Positions 1 through 8,538 of a stretch of 64,000 bases of DNA are shown here, piece after piece. Position 1 is the first letter of the stretch; each line of letters opens with the position of its first letter. Source of the DNA: UBA10438 sp964432155 (GTDB lineage: Bacteria; Bacteroidota; Ignavibacteria; Kapaibacteriales; Kapaibacteriaceae); contig CAYSMF010000008.1 of assembly GCA_964432155.1 (NCBI GenBank), positions 1-64,000 on the forward strand. Direction: 5' to 3'. Both the position numbers and the translations under genes were made by a program. The notes beneath the pieces are model-generated. The model was not told where the DNA came from. It saw only the letters and a list, made by a program, of their open reading frames with translations, and ran no database searches.

Positions 1-49
1 CAACGGTGCAGGTCGAAAGTTCACTCATGCACGATGAAGGATGTGGAGC

Positions 50-574
50 ATGCGAGTAGTTGGATTGACGCGATGGTTTGCTGCTATCGCATGTGTAGTA
101 GCTGTTGGTGTTGGTGTAAAGATGCTCACATCGCCCTATGTGTTTGCGGATGCGATCGGTTCGATCCTGCTCGAACTTCTTGTGCCAGCATTGTTCATGG
201 CGCATCTCGCTGACGACTTCTTCGAGCCACGTCGTGCGCGCATGGTGCAGATACTCGTGATATCCGGCATTCTCCTGCTCCTTGCCACCGTTGTGATGTC
301 GGCGCTACTCCCGCAGCTTTCCATGCCGCTGCTGCATCTTCGTATCTGGGGATACGTCGCGCTGCAGCTCGGCATTGTGCTTGGCGTTGTGATGCTTGGC
401 AGCACCATGGCTATGAACTACTTGCGCGTTGCTTCTGGTCGGTTCCGTGGCATCGTGCAGCTTGTGATGATCGCGCTAGCCGCAACGATTCCCTGGGTGT
501 CCTGGGATGTGGCTGCGACGCTAGCCGTGCTGCTCCTCAGTGTACGAGGAGCGACGCACCTGCGTGGTGCGTGA
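50..574 (+). CDS. Hypothetical multi-pass membrane protein
   Basis: About 174 residues with four to five hydrophobic helices and almost no soluble domain: one near the N-terminus, one around residues 30-50, then three more to the C-terminus. I recognise no family. An ATG at 41 would add three residues; the ATG at 50 is preferred because GAAGG lies 9 bases upstream of it. The gene converges on the response regulator with only 8 bp between stops and no obvious terminator. A role in the inner membrane is all that can be said. Confidence 0.6.
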   Translation: MRVVGLTRWFAAIACVVAVGVGVKMLTSPYVFADAIGSILLELLVPALFMAHLADDFFEPRRARMVQILVISGILLLLATVVMSALLPQLSMPLLHLRIWGYVALQLGIVLGVVMLGSTMAMNYLRVASGRFRGIVQLVMIALAATIPWVSWDVAATLAVLLLSVRGATHLRGA

Positions 575-582
575 ATGATCGG

Positions 583-1212
583 TCATACAATCCGAAACAC
601 GTCGCGGTTCTTGAGTTCTTCTGCCGAGTGCACTTGCAGCTTTCGGTAGATGTTGCGAACGTGCGTCCGCACCGTTTCGACGCTGATGAAGAGCGTCGCG
701 GCAATCTCCTTGTAGCTGCGACCCGTCACAAGGATGTGAAGGATCTGTTGCTCGCGATCCGACAGCAGTCCGATCGGCATTTGAGGCTTCACGATGTTGT
801 GAAACGCTTGGATCACCTTTCGAGCGATTTGGCTACTCATTGGTGAGCCCCCTGCACGAACCTCGCGAACAGCCTCGGCGAGTGCTCCGTTGACATAGGC
901 TTTACCAAGATAGCCGACGGCACCTGCGAGAATTGCGCTGTAAATCCGGTCGTAATCCTCGTATGCTGAAAGCACAAGAAAATCTGTCGTTGGCATTTCT
1001 GAGCGCAGACCTGCAATCAGAGCACTACCAGGTGCATCGGGTAAGACGAGATCAATGATTGCGACATCTGTTGGAGTCGACAGGAGCACATTGCGGGCCT
1101 CCGCTGCTGTGCCTGCAGATCCAACAACCGTGATGTCCGACTCCCGCGACAGCTCAGCACAGATTGCCTCGCGCATTGCAGGATGGTCGTCCACGACAAC
1201 GACTCGAATCAT
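583..1212 (-). CDS. NarL/FixJ-family response regulator
   Basis: A 209-residue two-domain regulator. The receiver domain (about 1-120) has the acidic pair D8/D9, the phospho-acceptor D54 within IIDLVLPD, S82 and the switch lysine K104. A LuxR-type helix-turn-helix fills 148-205, with the recognition-helix pattern SVETVRTHVRNIYRKL. Its ATG overlaps the stop of the upstream sensor kinase by 4 bp (ATGA), so the two are almost certainly co-translated and form a cognate pair. It should bind DNA as a phosphorylated dimer; the regulon is not visible here. Confidence 0.93.
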   Translation of the reverse strand: MIRVVVVDDHPAMREAICAELSRESDITVVGSAGTAAEARNVLLSTPTDVAIIDLVLPDAPGSALIAGLRSEMPTTDFLVLSAYEDYDRIYSAILAGAVGYLGKAYVNGALAEAVREVRAGGSPMSSQIARKVIQAFHNIVKPQMPIGLLSDREQQILHILVTGRSYKEIAATLFISVETVRTHVRNIYRKLQVHSAEELKNRDVFRIV

Positions 1213-4200
1213 GCTACCCCCTCGAATGACATAATGAGTTCGACTTCGGTTCCAGAAGCAGGCAACGACCGAATTGTGAGCGCGATGCCTGAACGGGCAG
1301 CTCGCTGTCGCATTCCCGGTAGTCCCATACCGTTATGAGTGCCCAGATCCTGGAACCCGACACCGTTATCTGCAATGCCAATATGCAGTGTAGTCGGTGA
1401 AATGTGAACGTACGCACGAATTACGGTGGCGTTCGCATGCTTAACAATGTTTGTGACACATTCTGTGATGATCAAGACAAGATCACGGATGTGTTCGGGT
1501 TTCATTGGGCGCTGCGGTATCGATTCTGGCATGTCGAGCACGAACTCTAGCCCCGCCTCTGAAGCGATGGTTCGCATGCGCTCAACGATTGCAGCAACGA
1601 CGGCATCGACGGTTTGCTGATCTCTGCTCGTCCAGATGATATCACGCAATGTACGGTTGGCTTCACGAGCGATGCGGGCAAGTTCCTCGCGAGGAACATC
1701 ATGATCGTCACGATTGAGAATCATGGTCATTCGCACAAGATCAGCTCCAACAGCATCGTGAAGATCCTGACTAATCTTTGCACGTTCGCGCATTGCGGTC
1801 CGCTCAAGTTCCGCAGCTCGATATCGTGCTGCCTGGCGGAGATACAACACTACTACAACGACGAAGCCGACGAGCAGAAGTCCGATTCCTGTCCAGAACC
1901 ACCATGTTTCGCTCATTGTCTGTTCAATGTCAATCGTAAGAACGATGTCATGCGGGATGTCGATGGAAGAGATCCGTACCTCGTTCATGCCTGATGGAAG
2001 TCCGGTCAGCATCACGGGAACACCATACTGCACGTCGACTTGCCGGTTGAGTGAAGGCACTCGCATCGTTGTTGGAATGCTAATGCTGCCGTAGGCACGA
2101 GGGCGTGCGACAACGATCTCGATGCTTCGTTGGTGCGCGGGCAAGCGCAATGTGCCGCCGTCGGAGAGCACCAGGTGCTCACTTGAGTCACTGGTTCGGA
2201 CTGTAAGCAGCATCATGCCCGGGCGATGCTGTGGCTGAGTGAGCGTTCCCAGCAATAGCATTGAAGACTGGCAGAGGGCGATTGTGCTGTCATTAACGCG
2301 AAAAAGTCGCGGCGATGGACCTGTGACTCTGGCTACCTCATGCGGAAGTGCATGGAGCGTGATCGATTGAGTAGACTTGTCGGCAATGCCGATAACACCA
2401 GGAAAAGAAAAGCACGCCGTGCTAGGAGTAAGGAGCGCGATTGAACGTGATGGGCGCCACTTGCGCGAACCACCGATTGTCTCTTGGAGCCGATGAGGAA
2501 TTCGCTCGATATCTGTCAGTGCGCGCTGTGTCCGCATTCGATCGAGCGCACGCAGAATCGTGCGTTCGGTTCCGAGCGTTGACGCAACGTGAAGCAGTGC
2601 GGCTGATTCTTCTCCTGACCATACGATGGAGCGTAGATCGTTTCGCTTGAGAATGACGGTGAAGACTGCTGCTGATGAAACAGCAAGGTTGCCATCAGGG
2701 AGCACGTACAAATTTTCAATCGACTGAAACTGTCCGCGGTCCGATGTCGGCATGATACGCTCGACACTGTACGATGATCGTCGTGTAAGCCATAGGCCAG
2801 ATGAAGTACCCATTACAATGCTGTCGCGGCCAAGCATGACTACACAGGTTGCTGTGTCGTTCCATGGGCGGCCATACAGCGTAAGTGCCCTTATTAGATG
2901 GGGCTCAGCAAGTGATCGCGTTGTCGCGATTCCATTTGGATACACAACAAGAAGCGAGTCTGAATCTGGAATATTGGTAATGGCGAGCGGTATCGTATCG
3001 CCTGATCGAGCACGACGCCATGTTAGCGAGCGCAACGTTGCTGGCTCATTCATGGTATTCTGCGGTGAGAGGTCAGCGATTGGTAGCGTGTCGTGCGTGC
3101 GATTGTACCGTGTGATTACAAGTGCCGTGTCGATTGCACGGATCCGCCGAATGGGTGAGCGGGTGTCGAATGCGTTGGATGCAACAGGAATCATCGATGC
3201 ACCAGCGGCTACATACAGTCCGTCGAGCGTTGCAAGCCAGAGCCAGCCCCGAGCATCGGTAGTTGCATCGGTTGTGCGGAGGAAGGTATGGAGTGGGTGG
3301 ATCTTGCGCGGAGCAGTTGCGGCGAGGAAGGGTGCCACGCTGCTAAACATCTCTGTCGAGTCGGTTGAATGAGCAAGTCCGCTTTGTTCGAGTCGTCGAT
3401 CATCGTGTTCCAGAATGCTCGCCATCCGGAGCAGGAGGCTGCGCCATTTGCCATCGGCTGACGTGTGAAACCGGATGTCGCCTGCAACGGTGGTGAGAAG
3501 TCCGCGACGAACACTCGTCTCAGATCTGGAGAAAACAGTCCGATACTTCTCGAGAAGTGTGATCGCACTATCGATCTCGCTGTACGCGAGCGCATGCATG
3601 CCAGATCCGAGGTGCAATCGACCGCGAATGCAATGCCACCACGCGCTACCATTGATGTCTGATACTTCTCGAGGCTCTCGCAGTTGGATCGATCGATGAT
3701 ACCGTGCCCACGCCGAGTCGTACTGTCGCTGTGCAGCGAACAGCCATGCGAGATTCCGATTGATGTCGGCGACAATTTCACTCGCGATCTGAAGCTCTGC
3801 ATGGCGATACCACTCGATGGCGAGGGTCGTGTCGCCTAACTTCTTCAGCGCGTGTGCTGTTGCGAGAGCTACGCCAGGAGTTGGCGCGTTGTCGGATGCA
3901 GTCGGTGCATCGATGACGCCCGAGAGTACGTACAATGCATGATCGTAGTCTCGCGCATCAAATGCAAAACCAGCCAGAAGTACATCGAACGCATACTGGA
4001 GTTCTTGGTTCAGCTGCTCAGGCGGAATGCGCCGAATCTCCTGGAGGAGTTCGAGGACGTGCTCGAAATGACCCCGGGCGTGCTCATTCCGAGCCGAATC
4101 AATCAATGCGTGAACCTCGTTCGCCCTCGACGGTTGCATGGGCTGAGTCGTACAGGCTGATAGTACGATGAAGGCCACAACGCATGTCGTACGTAGTATC

Positions 4201-4277
4201 TGTAGAACGGCCGTGCTAAAATTTGACACGCTGCTGTGTAGTTGTGAACGAGGATACCTACGAACGTATACCCGCAA
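1209..4277 (-). CDS. Large sensor histidine kinase with TPR, propeller and Y_Y_Y-like sensor region
   Basis: About 1022 residues. An N-terminal hydrophobic stretch ends in a lipobox-like LSAC (C42). TPR-like helices follow (about 50-270). A beta-propeller region (about 330-740) holds a Reg_prop-like segment (GWLWLATLDGLYVA). A Y_Y_Y-like Ig segment precedes one membrane helix (near 795-818). The cytoplasmic end is a HisKA_3 dimerisation domain with H840 in QDLHDAVG, then a HATPase_c domain with an N box (ITECVTNIVKHA) and ADNGVGF. This is the NarX/DesK class with an SusR/HTCS-like sensor. The first codon in frame is TTG at 4277 with no clear ribosome site; a GTG at 4229 would give a more usual signal peptide length, so the start is uncertain. 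Confidence 0.88.
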   Translation of the reverse strand: MRVYVRRYPRSQLHSSVSNFSTAVLQILRTTCVVAFIVLSACTTQPMQPSRANEVHALIDSARNEHARGHFEHVLELLQEIRRIPPEQLNQELQYAFDVLLAGFAFDARDYDHALYVLSGVIDAPTASDNAPTPGVALATAHALKKLGDTTLAIEWYRHAELQIASEIVADINRNLAWLFAAQRQYDSAWARYHRSIQLREPREVSDINGSAWWHCIRGRLHLGSGMHALAYSEIDSAITLLEKYRTVFSRSETSVRRGLLTTVAGDIRFHTSADGKWRSLLLRMASILEHDDRRLEQSGLAHSTDSTEMFSSVAPFLAATAPRKIHPLHTFLRTTDATTDARGWLWLATLDGLYVAAGASMIPVASNAFDTRSPIRRIRAIDTALVITRYNRTHDTLPIADLSPQNTMNEPATLRSLTWRRARSGDTIPLAITNIPDSDSLLVVYPNGIATTRSLAEPHLIRALTLYGRPWNDTATCVVMLGRDSIVMGTSSGLWLTRRSSYSVERIMPTSDRGQFQSIENLYVLPDGNLAVSSAAVFTVILKRNDLRSIVWSGEESAALLHVASTLGTERTILRALDRMRTQRALTDIERIPHRLQETIGGSRKWRPSRSIALLTPSTACFSFPGVIGIADKSTQSITLHALPHEVARVTGPSPRLFRVNDSTIALCQSSMLLLGTLTQPQHRPGMMLLTVRTSDSSEHLVLSDGGTLRLPAHQRSIEIVVARPRAYGSISIPTTMRVPSLNRQVDVQYGVPVMLTGLPSGMNEVRISSIDIPHDIVLTIDIEQTMSETWWFWTGIGLLLVGFVVVVVLYLRQAARYRAAELERTAMRERAKISQDLHDAVGADLVRMTMILNRDDHDVPREELARIAREANRTLRDIIWTSRDQQTVDAVVAAIVERMRTIASEAGLEFVLDMPESIPQRPMKPEHIRDLVLIITECVTNIVKHANATVIRAYVHISPTTLHIGIADNGVGFQDLGTHNGMGLPGMRQRAARSGIALTIRSLPASGTEVELIMSFEGVA

Positions 4278-4332
4278 AATTACTGACGAAGAAGGTGGTA
4301 TCTGGATACGCGGAGGGTGAGAAACGTGTGAG

Positions 4333-4364
4333 TTTGCCCATGGTAGAGGGCTGGGGTAACTTGT
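4333..4364 (+). promoter_or_regulatory. Candidate Bacteroidota-type promoter of the arsenosugar operon
   Basis: TTTG at 4333-4336, a 20-base spacer, then TAACTTGT at 4357-4364, close to the consensus TTTG-N19-21-TAnnTTTG. It lies 46 bp upstream of the first gene of the operon in the 133-bp divergent gap with the sensor kinase. No ArsR-like operator palindrome is evident. Support is by pattern only. Confidence 0.4.
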
Positions 4365-4410
4365 GGTGTGTCTTCGTAACAGTTCGATAACGCCAGGACC
4401 TACACGTTTT

Positions 4411-4743
4411 ATGGCCTCCTACTACGACCCCGCCGATCTCGGCAAGTTTGGTGCAATTGCAGACTTCCAGCCACAGCTCGCAGAGAAGTTCTTCGCCTGG
4501 TATGGCGAGGTGTTCGCCGAGGGCGCTTTGACGCAGCGTGAGAAGTCGCTGATTGCTCTCGCGGTGGCACACGCTGTGCAGTGTCCGTACTGCATTGATG
4601 CCTACACTACCGATAGTCTGCAGAAGGGGGCGACCGAGCAGATGATGATGGAGGCTGTGCATGTTGCGGCCGCCATTCGCGGCGGTGCATCGCTGGTGCA
4701 CGGCGTGATGATGATGAACAAGGTTAACGACGTATCGATGTAA
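4411..4743 (+). CDS. Arsenosugar-associated AhpD/CMD-like peroxidase-fold protein
   Basis: A 110-residue carboxymuconolactone-decarboxylase-fold protein. The AhpD-type redox motif CPYC (C58, C61) follows the helix REKSLIALAVAHAVQ, and a histidine lies near the end (VHGVMMMN). This small family regularly precedes arsS and is named 'arsenosugar biosynthesis-associated peroxidase-like protein' in public annotation; its reaction is not established. The stop is followed by the arsS start after 2 bp, which fits translational coupling. An ATG 48 bp upstream exists, but the family homology begins near MASYYDP. Confidence 0.85.
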   Translation: MASYYDPADLGKFGAIADFQPQLAEKFFAWYGEVFAEGALTQREKSLIALAVAHAVQCPYCIDAYTTDSLQKGATEQMMMEAVHVAAAIRGGASLVHGVMMMNKVNDVSM

Positions 4744-4745
4744 CG

Positions 4746-5801
4746 ATGGCACTTGCTACAACCTCACTCCTTCACCGCGGATCGGAGCTTTCTGACACGT
4801 CGTATCAGCTGCGTGTGCTTCGCTCACACGAGGGAACGACCCATCTGCCGACGTTTACACAATCGCTTCGGGCGCATGGGCTAGCCCCCTTGCAACCCGT
4901 AGAGCCGCGCGTGTTCCAAGTGAACATGGGCAAGATGTGTAACCAAGCTTGCAAGCACTGTCACGTCGATGCCGGACCTGATCGCACAGAGATTATGTCG
5001 CGCGAGACGCTCGAGCAGTGTCTTGCATTCCTTGCGTCGACGTCGATCCCTGTGGTCGATCTTACAGGGGGCGCCCCAGAGATGAACCCGCACTTCCGAT
5101 GGTTCGTCGACGAAGTCGTGAAGCTTGGTCGCACCGTGATGGTGCGGTGCAATCTGACCATCATCGTGGCGAATCCGAAGTACAACGACTTGCCGCAGTT
5201 CTACGCAGAGCGTGGCGTGCACGTTGTGTCGTCGCTCCCATTCTACGATGCAGCACACACGGATCGTCAGCGCGGCGGTGGCGTATTTGATGATTCGATT
5301 GCAGCAATGCGCATGCTGAACGATGCGGGCTATGCCCAGTCGGATAGTGGGTTGCTGCTCGACCTTGTGTACAATCCTGTTGGTGCAATCCTGCCCGGAC
5401 CCCAAGCACTACTCGAGAACGACTTCAAGCGTGCGTTGTCGACAAAGCATTGCGTGCAGTTCAATTCGCTGATCTGCATTACGAATATGCCCATCTCGCG
5501 CTTCCTCGAGTTTCTGATCTCGCGCGGACTCTACGAGCAGTATATGCAAACGCTCGTGCAAGCGTTCAATCCTGCAGCCGCGCAGGGTGTGATGTGTCGC
5601 GATACCATCTCGATCGGGTGGGACGGAATGGTATACGATTGCGACTTTAATCAAATGCTCGATCTGCCTGTAGCGTGCTCTACAACGCATATCGCATCGC
5701 TTACACCAGAGCAGCTACGTGCGCGCACGATCGTTGTCGACCAGCATTGCTATGGCTGCACAGCAGGCGCGGGCTCGAGCTGTGGAGGACAACTCGCATG
5801 A
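4746..5801 (+). CDS. arsS: Arsenosugar biosynthesis radical SAM protein ArsS
   Basis: 351 residues. The radical SAM cluster motif CNQACKHC is at C65, C69 and C72, followed by the SAM-binding segment DLTGGAPE. The C-terminal Cys-rich region (MCRDTISIG..., YDCDFNQML, HCYGCTAGAGSSCGG) is diagnostic of the radical SAM/Cys-rich ArsS family. Family members transfer the 5'-deoxyadenosyl group to dimethylarsenite, the committed step to arsenosugars. No arsM methyltransferase, which would supply dimethylarsenite, is in the window. The stop overlaps the start of tag (ATGA). Confidence 0.92.
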   Translation: MALATTSLLHRGSELSDTSYQLRVLRSHEGTTHLPTFTQSLRAHGLAPLQPVEPRVFQVNMGKMCNQACKHCHVDAGPDRTEIMSRETLEQCLAFLASTSIPVVDLTGGAPEMNPHFRWFVDEVVKLGRTVMVRCNLTIIVANPKYNDLPQFYAERGVHVVSSLPFYDAAHTDRQRGGGVFDDSIAAMRMLNDAGYAQSDSGLLLDLVYNPVGAILPGPQALLENDFKRALSTKHCVQFNSLICITNMPISRFLEFLISRGLYEQYMQTLVQAFNPAAAQGVMCRDTISIGWDGMVYDCDFNQMLDLPVACSTTHIASLTPEQLRARTIVVDQHCYGCTAGAGSSCGGQLA

Positions 5802-6367
5802 GCGTGCATCGGTGTGGATGGTGCGAGAAGGACGAACTCTACATCCAGTATCACGATCGTGAATGGGGCGTACCAGTACACGATGAACGTACATTGTTCG
5901 AGTTCCTCATTCTCGAAACCATGCAGGCCGGACTCAGCTGGCATACCGTGCTCAAGAAGCGTGAAGCGTTTCGTTCGGCATATCACAACTTCGACGTCAA
6001 CACCGTCGCGCGCTTCACGTCCAACGATGTTGAACGCCTGATGCTCGACGCTGGCATTATTCGCAATCGCGCGAAAATCACAGCATCCATCACCAATGCC
6101 CAAGCCTTCCTTCGCGTTGCAGATGAATGGGGCAGCTTCGACGCGTATATCTGGAACTTCGTCGATGGTCGACCAGTTATCAATGCCTGGTCAGCGCTTT
6201 CCCAACTTCCTGCTACAACCCCATTGAGTGATCGCATCTCAAAGGATCTTCGTGCACGCGGCTTCTCTTTTGTCGGCAGTACCGTGGTGTATGCGCACAT
6301 GCAAGCAACAGGGATGGTGAACGACCATCTTACATCGTGCTTTCGCTACGCAGAGGTGCAGCAATGA
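5798..6367 (+). CDS. tag: DNA-3-methyladenine glycosylase I (Tag)
   Basis: 189 residues of the HhH Tag family. N-terminal RCGWC with H19 and the C-terminal H...C pair (DHLTSCFRY) supply the usual zinc ligands. The conserved core LFEFLILETMQAGLSWHTVLKKR region carries the base-pocket glutamate and tryptophan. The family removes 3-methyladenine from alkylated DNA. It overlaps arsS and the next gene by 4 bp each, so it is translated within the arsenosugar operon. That may be chance packing, or the enzyme may act on an adenine nucleoside intermediate there (inference only). Confidence 0.92.
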   Translation: MSVHRCGWCEKDELYIQYHDREWGVPVHDERTLFEFLILETMQAGLSWHTVLKKREAFRSAYHNFDVNTVARFTSNDVERLMLDAGIIRNRAKITASITNAQAFLRVADEWGSFDAYIWNFVDGRPVINAWSALSQLPATTPLSDRISKDLRARGFSFVGSTVVYAHMQATGMVNDHLTSCFRYAEVQQ

Positions 6368-6816
6368 TCGACATCCTTATAGACCTCGGCATTCTGTGCG
6401 CCGGCATCATCGGCATGGAGTTCTTCGTGATTGCATTCCACCGCTACGTGATGCACGGTGTATTGTGGCGCATTCACCACTCGCATCATGTGCCAACGAA
6501 GCATCCACTTGAACTCAACGATGTGTTTGTGGCATTCTTCATGAGCATTGCTCTCACGCTTATCCTGATAGGGGGCTTCACCGCCTGGACGTTTTGGGTT
6601 GGCGCTGGTGTTGCGGTGTATGGTATGGCCTACTTCGTGATGCACGACATGATCATTCACAAGCGGTTCCTACGTCAGCCCCTTCCATCGAACAGGTATC
6701 TCCAGGCCGTGTATCGTATGCACATGGCGCATCACCGTCATGTGAGCAACGACACTGGTGAGGCGTATGGGATGTTCCTTGTGTGGCCGCGCTACTGGAA
6801 TCGTTCTGCGGCATGA
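6364..6816 (+). CDS. CrtZ-like carotenoid/fatty acid hydroxylase-superfamily membrane protein
   Basis: 150 residues with about four membrane helices and the diiron histidine boxes of the beta-carotene hydroxylase/sterol desaturase superfamily: H26...H31, HHSHH at 38-42, H94...H99 (HDMIIH) and HMAHHRH at 120-126. Closest by eye to CrtZ, which adds 3-hydroxyl groups to beta-ionone rings. No other carotenoid gene is nearby, so the substrate is open. The start overlaps the tag stop by 4 bp, and its own stop overlaps the following transferase in the same way. Confidence 0.82.
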   Translation: MIDILIDLGILCAGIIGMEFFVIAFHRYVMHGVLWRIHHSHHVPTKHPLELNDVFVAFFMSIALTLILIGGFTAWTFWVGAGVAVYGMAYFVMHDMIIHKRFLRQPLPSNRYLQAVYRMHMAHHRHVSNDTGEAYGMFLVWPRYWNRSAA

Positions 6817-7406
6817 TGATGCACGCATCCGTCTGCATCGTCATGTGCAAAGCACCCGAGCTCGGGAAGGTCAAAACACGACTTGCTGCAGAGATCGGCA
6901 ATACGCAAGCACTGCGTGTGTATCAAGCACTGCTAGGCATCACGCTGCACGCAGCCACGTCTTCCACATGGGATACAGTCCTCGCCATTGATGGCGATCA
7001 CTCGTGTATGCCAGAGCATCCACACCGCACCATCGCGCAGCGAGGCGACGAACTCGGCGTCCGCATCTGTAATGCCATCGATGATGCCGGCAACTACGAA
7101 CGCATTTTCGTGATTGGCGCAGATGCTCCGCGCGTTACGCATCAGCACATCGCACATGCATACCACGCATTGGAAACACACGACGTCGTACTAGGACCTG
7201 CCACTGATGGAGGCTATTGGCTCATCGGCATGCAGCAACTCCATCCCGACCTCTTCGCCAATATTCCATGGAGCACCGATCGCGTGCTCATGCGCACGCT
7301 TGAGCGCTGCGAACAACGCGCTCTCACTGTCGCGCTCCTCGAAACACTCTCCGACATCGACGTGCGTGCGGATCTGGATCGACACCCAGAGTTCGTGTAC
7401 GAATAG
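6813..7406 (+). CDS. TIGR04282 family (DUF2064) arsenosugar-associated glycosyltransferase
   Basis: 197 residues with a nucleotidyl/glycosyl-transferase A fold. The N-terminal KAPELGKVKTRLA matches the family nucleotide-binding loop; IGADAP and LGPATDGGYWLIGM supply the metal and sugar-binding loops; PWSTDRVL follows. The family frequently accompanies ArsS and is thought to act late in arsenosugar assembly, although its reaction has not been shown as far as I know. ATGA overlap with the upstream gene. Alternative start codons lie within the same ATGATGATG cluster. Confidence 0.85.
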   Translation: MMMHASVCIVMCKAPELGKVKTRLAAEIGNTQALRVYQALLGITLHAATSSTWDTVLAIDGDHSCMPEHPHRTIAQRGDELGVRICNAIDDAGNYERIFVIGADAPRVTHQHIAHAYHALETHDVVLGPATDGGYWLIGMQQLHPDLFANIPWSTDRVLMRTLERCEQRALTVALLETLSDIDVRADLDRHPEFVYE

Positions 7407-7436
7407 TGTGCGGTGGTGTGTGAAGATGTAAAATGA

Positions 7437-7679
7437 TGTCATGGTGTTCGACGCCAGTACATCCGGGTAACACCGATGACAATATCTGGTTATGTTGGTG
7501 ATGCAGCGCTACGAGTGTTCACAGTAAATGGCACGCTGCTCGATGCATACACGTTTCGATGGGATAGCAATCGTGAGAGTGTTACTACAAACATTGCGGT
7601 ATACCCGCCTGGATCGTACGTGGTTGTACTGCAACGTGGAAGAGAACTTTCAACAGCACGTTTTGTGAAGGGAGAGTAA
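7437..7679 (+). pseudogene. Relic of a secreted protein: T9SS-type C-terminal tail only
   Basis: The reading frame opens at 7437 after an in-frame TGA and could start at ATG 7476 (67 residues). It has no signal peptide. It reads as the last strands of a T9SS sorting domain (ALRVFTVNGTLLDAYTF..., YPPGSYVVVLQRG), the part normally fused to a large secreted domain. The stop is 2 bp from the start of the next gene, which carries the same kind of tail. I read it as the 3' end of a decayed cargo gene; a genuine small protein is less likely. Confidence 0.55.
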
Positions 7680-7681
7680 GC

Positions 7682-8527
7682 ATGCGCATCAAGCTTCACA
7701 TCATCGCGCTTGCAATAGCACTCACACTTCTTCCGCAGTTGGCGCATTCACAATGTCCTTATGAGTACTACGGGAAAGCTGGAGATACGCTGTACATCGG
7801 TGAAGACTCTAGATATAATGACACCACCGCAGGTCCTCCCTACGTTTGGTATGTTAACGTCATTGAGCGAGACAGTACCGATGACCAAGGGAATCGGTAT
7901 TGGTGGTTCAATCGAAATCAGCCAGGCAACTTTTATCGCCAGCTGGTCGACGGTTCTGTCGAGAGCATGTACGCATACCGTCGCGCAGATTACAGCTACG
8001 GCATGTGCGACGTGCCTGGGTACATTCGACGAGATGAATCAGCAATGGAGTTTCTCGGATATGACGTGATCTATCTGTTCCGTAAACCAGCGTGGGCCAT
8101 GCGCTATGCACGCTATCATATCGATGGCGACTCGCTGATCTACACCGAGTACGACTACTTCGTAGTACCCGGCTTTGGCGAAGTGCTCGAACTTGAAACG
8201 CATCACGGTATCGGACAACGCCGGTTGGTAGGCGCTGTGGTAAATGGTGTGCGGTACGGATCTGCAGCTATCACGACGAGCGTTGAGCAGCAGGACAGTC
8301 CAGTGGCACTGCGTGTAGAGGGGAGTAGTATCCACATTGGTGGAGAGATCGCACCGGGATCCAGCGTGCACATCTACACAGTTCAGGGTCAGCTCCAGCG
8401 CAGTGTGGTTGTTAACCCATACGACGTCGTAAAGCTCGACGATCTCCCTCGCGGTATGTACTTCGCCGTTATCTACGACGCATCACATCAGCGCAGCCGC
8501 GGCCCAGTCCGTGTTGTGGTAGGGTGA
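7682..8527 (+). CDS. Secreted protein with T9SS-like tail, copy 1 of a tandem pair
   Basis: 281 residues: signal peptide (1-23, cut near AHSQ), a soluble domain of unknown fold rich in Tyr/Trp with a CPYEYYGKAGDTLYIGED start, and an Ig-like C-terminal sorting domain (about 200-281: SSIHIGGEIAPGSSVHIYTVQGQL..., DLPRGMYFAVIYD). The tail is typical of T9SS-exported proteins. It is a close paralogue of the following gene. Function unknown; likely exported or surface-bound. Confidence 0.85.
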   Translation: MRIKLHIIALAIALTLLPQLAHSQCPYEYYGKAGDTLYIGEDSRYNDTTAGPPYVWYVNVIERDSTDDQGNRYWWFNRNQPGNFYRQLVDGSVESMYAYRRADYSYGMCDVPGYIRRDESAMEFLGYDVIYLFRKPAWAMRYARYHIDGDSLIYTEYDYFVVPGFGEVLELETHHGIGQRRLVGAVVNGVRYGSAAITTSVEQQDSPVALRVEGSSIHIGGEIAPGSSVHIYTVQGQLQRSVVVNPYDVVKLDDLPRGMYFAVIYDASHQRSRGPVRVVVG

Positions 8528-8538
8528 GGGGACTAACA

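Noticed and set aside
571..846. Small plus-strand frame after the first gene
   Set aside because: Antisense to the response regulator with no start signal or family.
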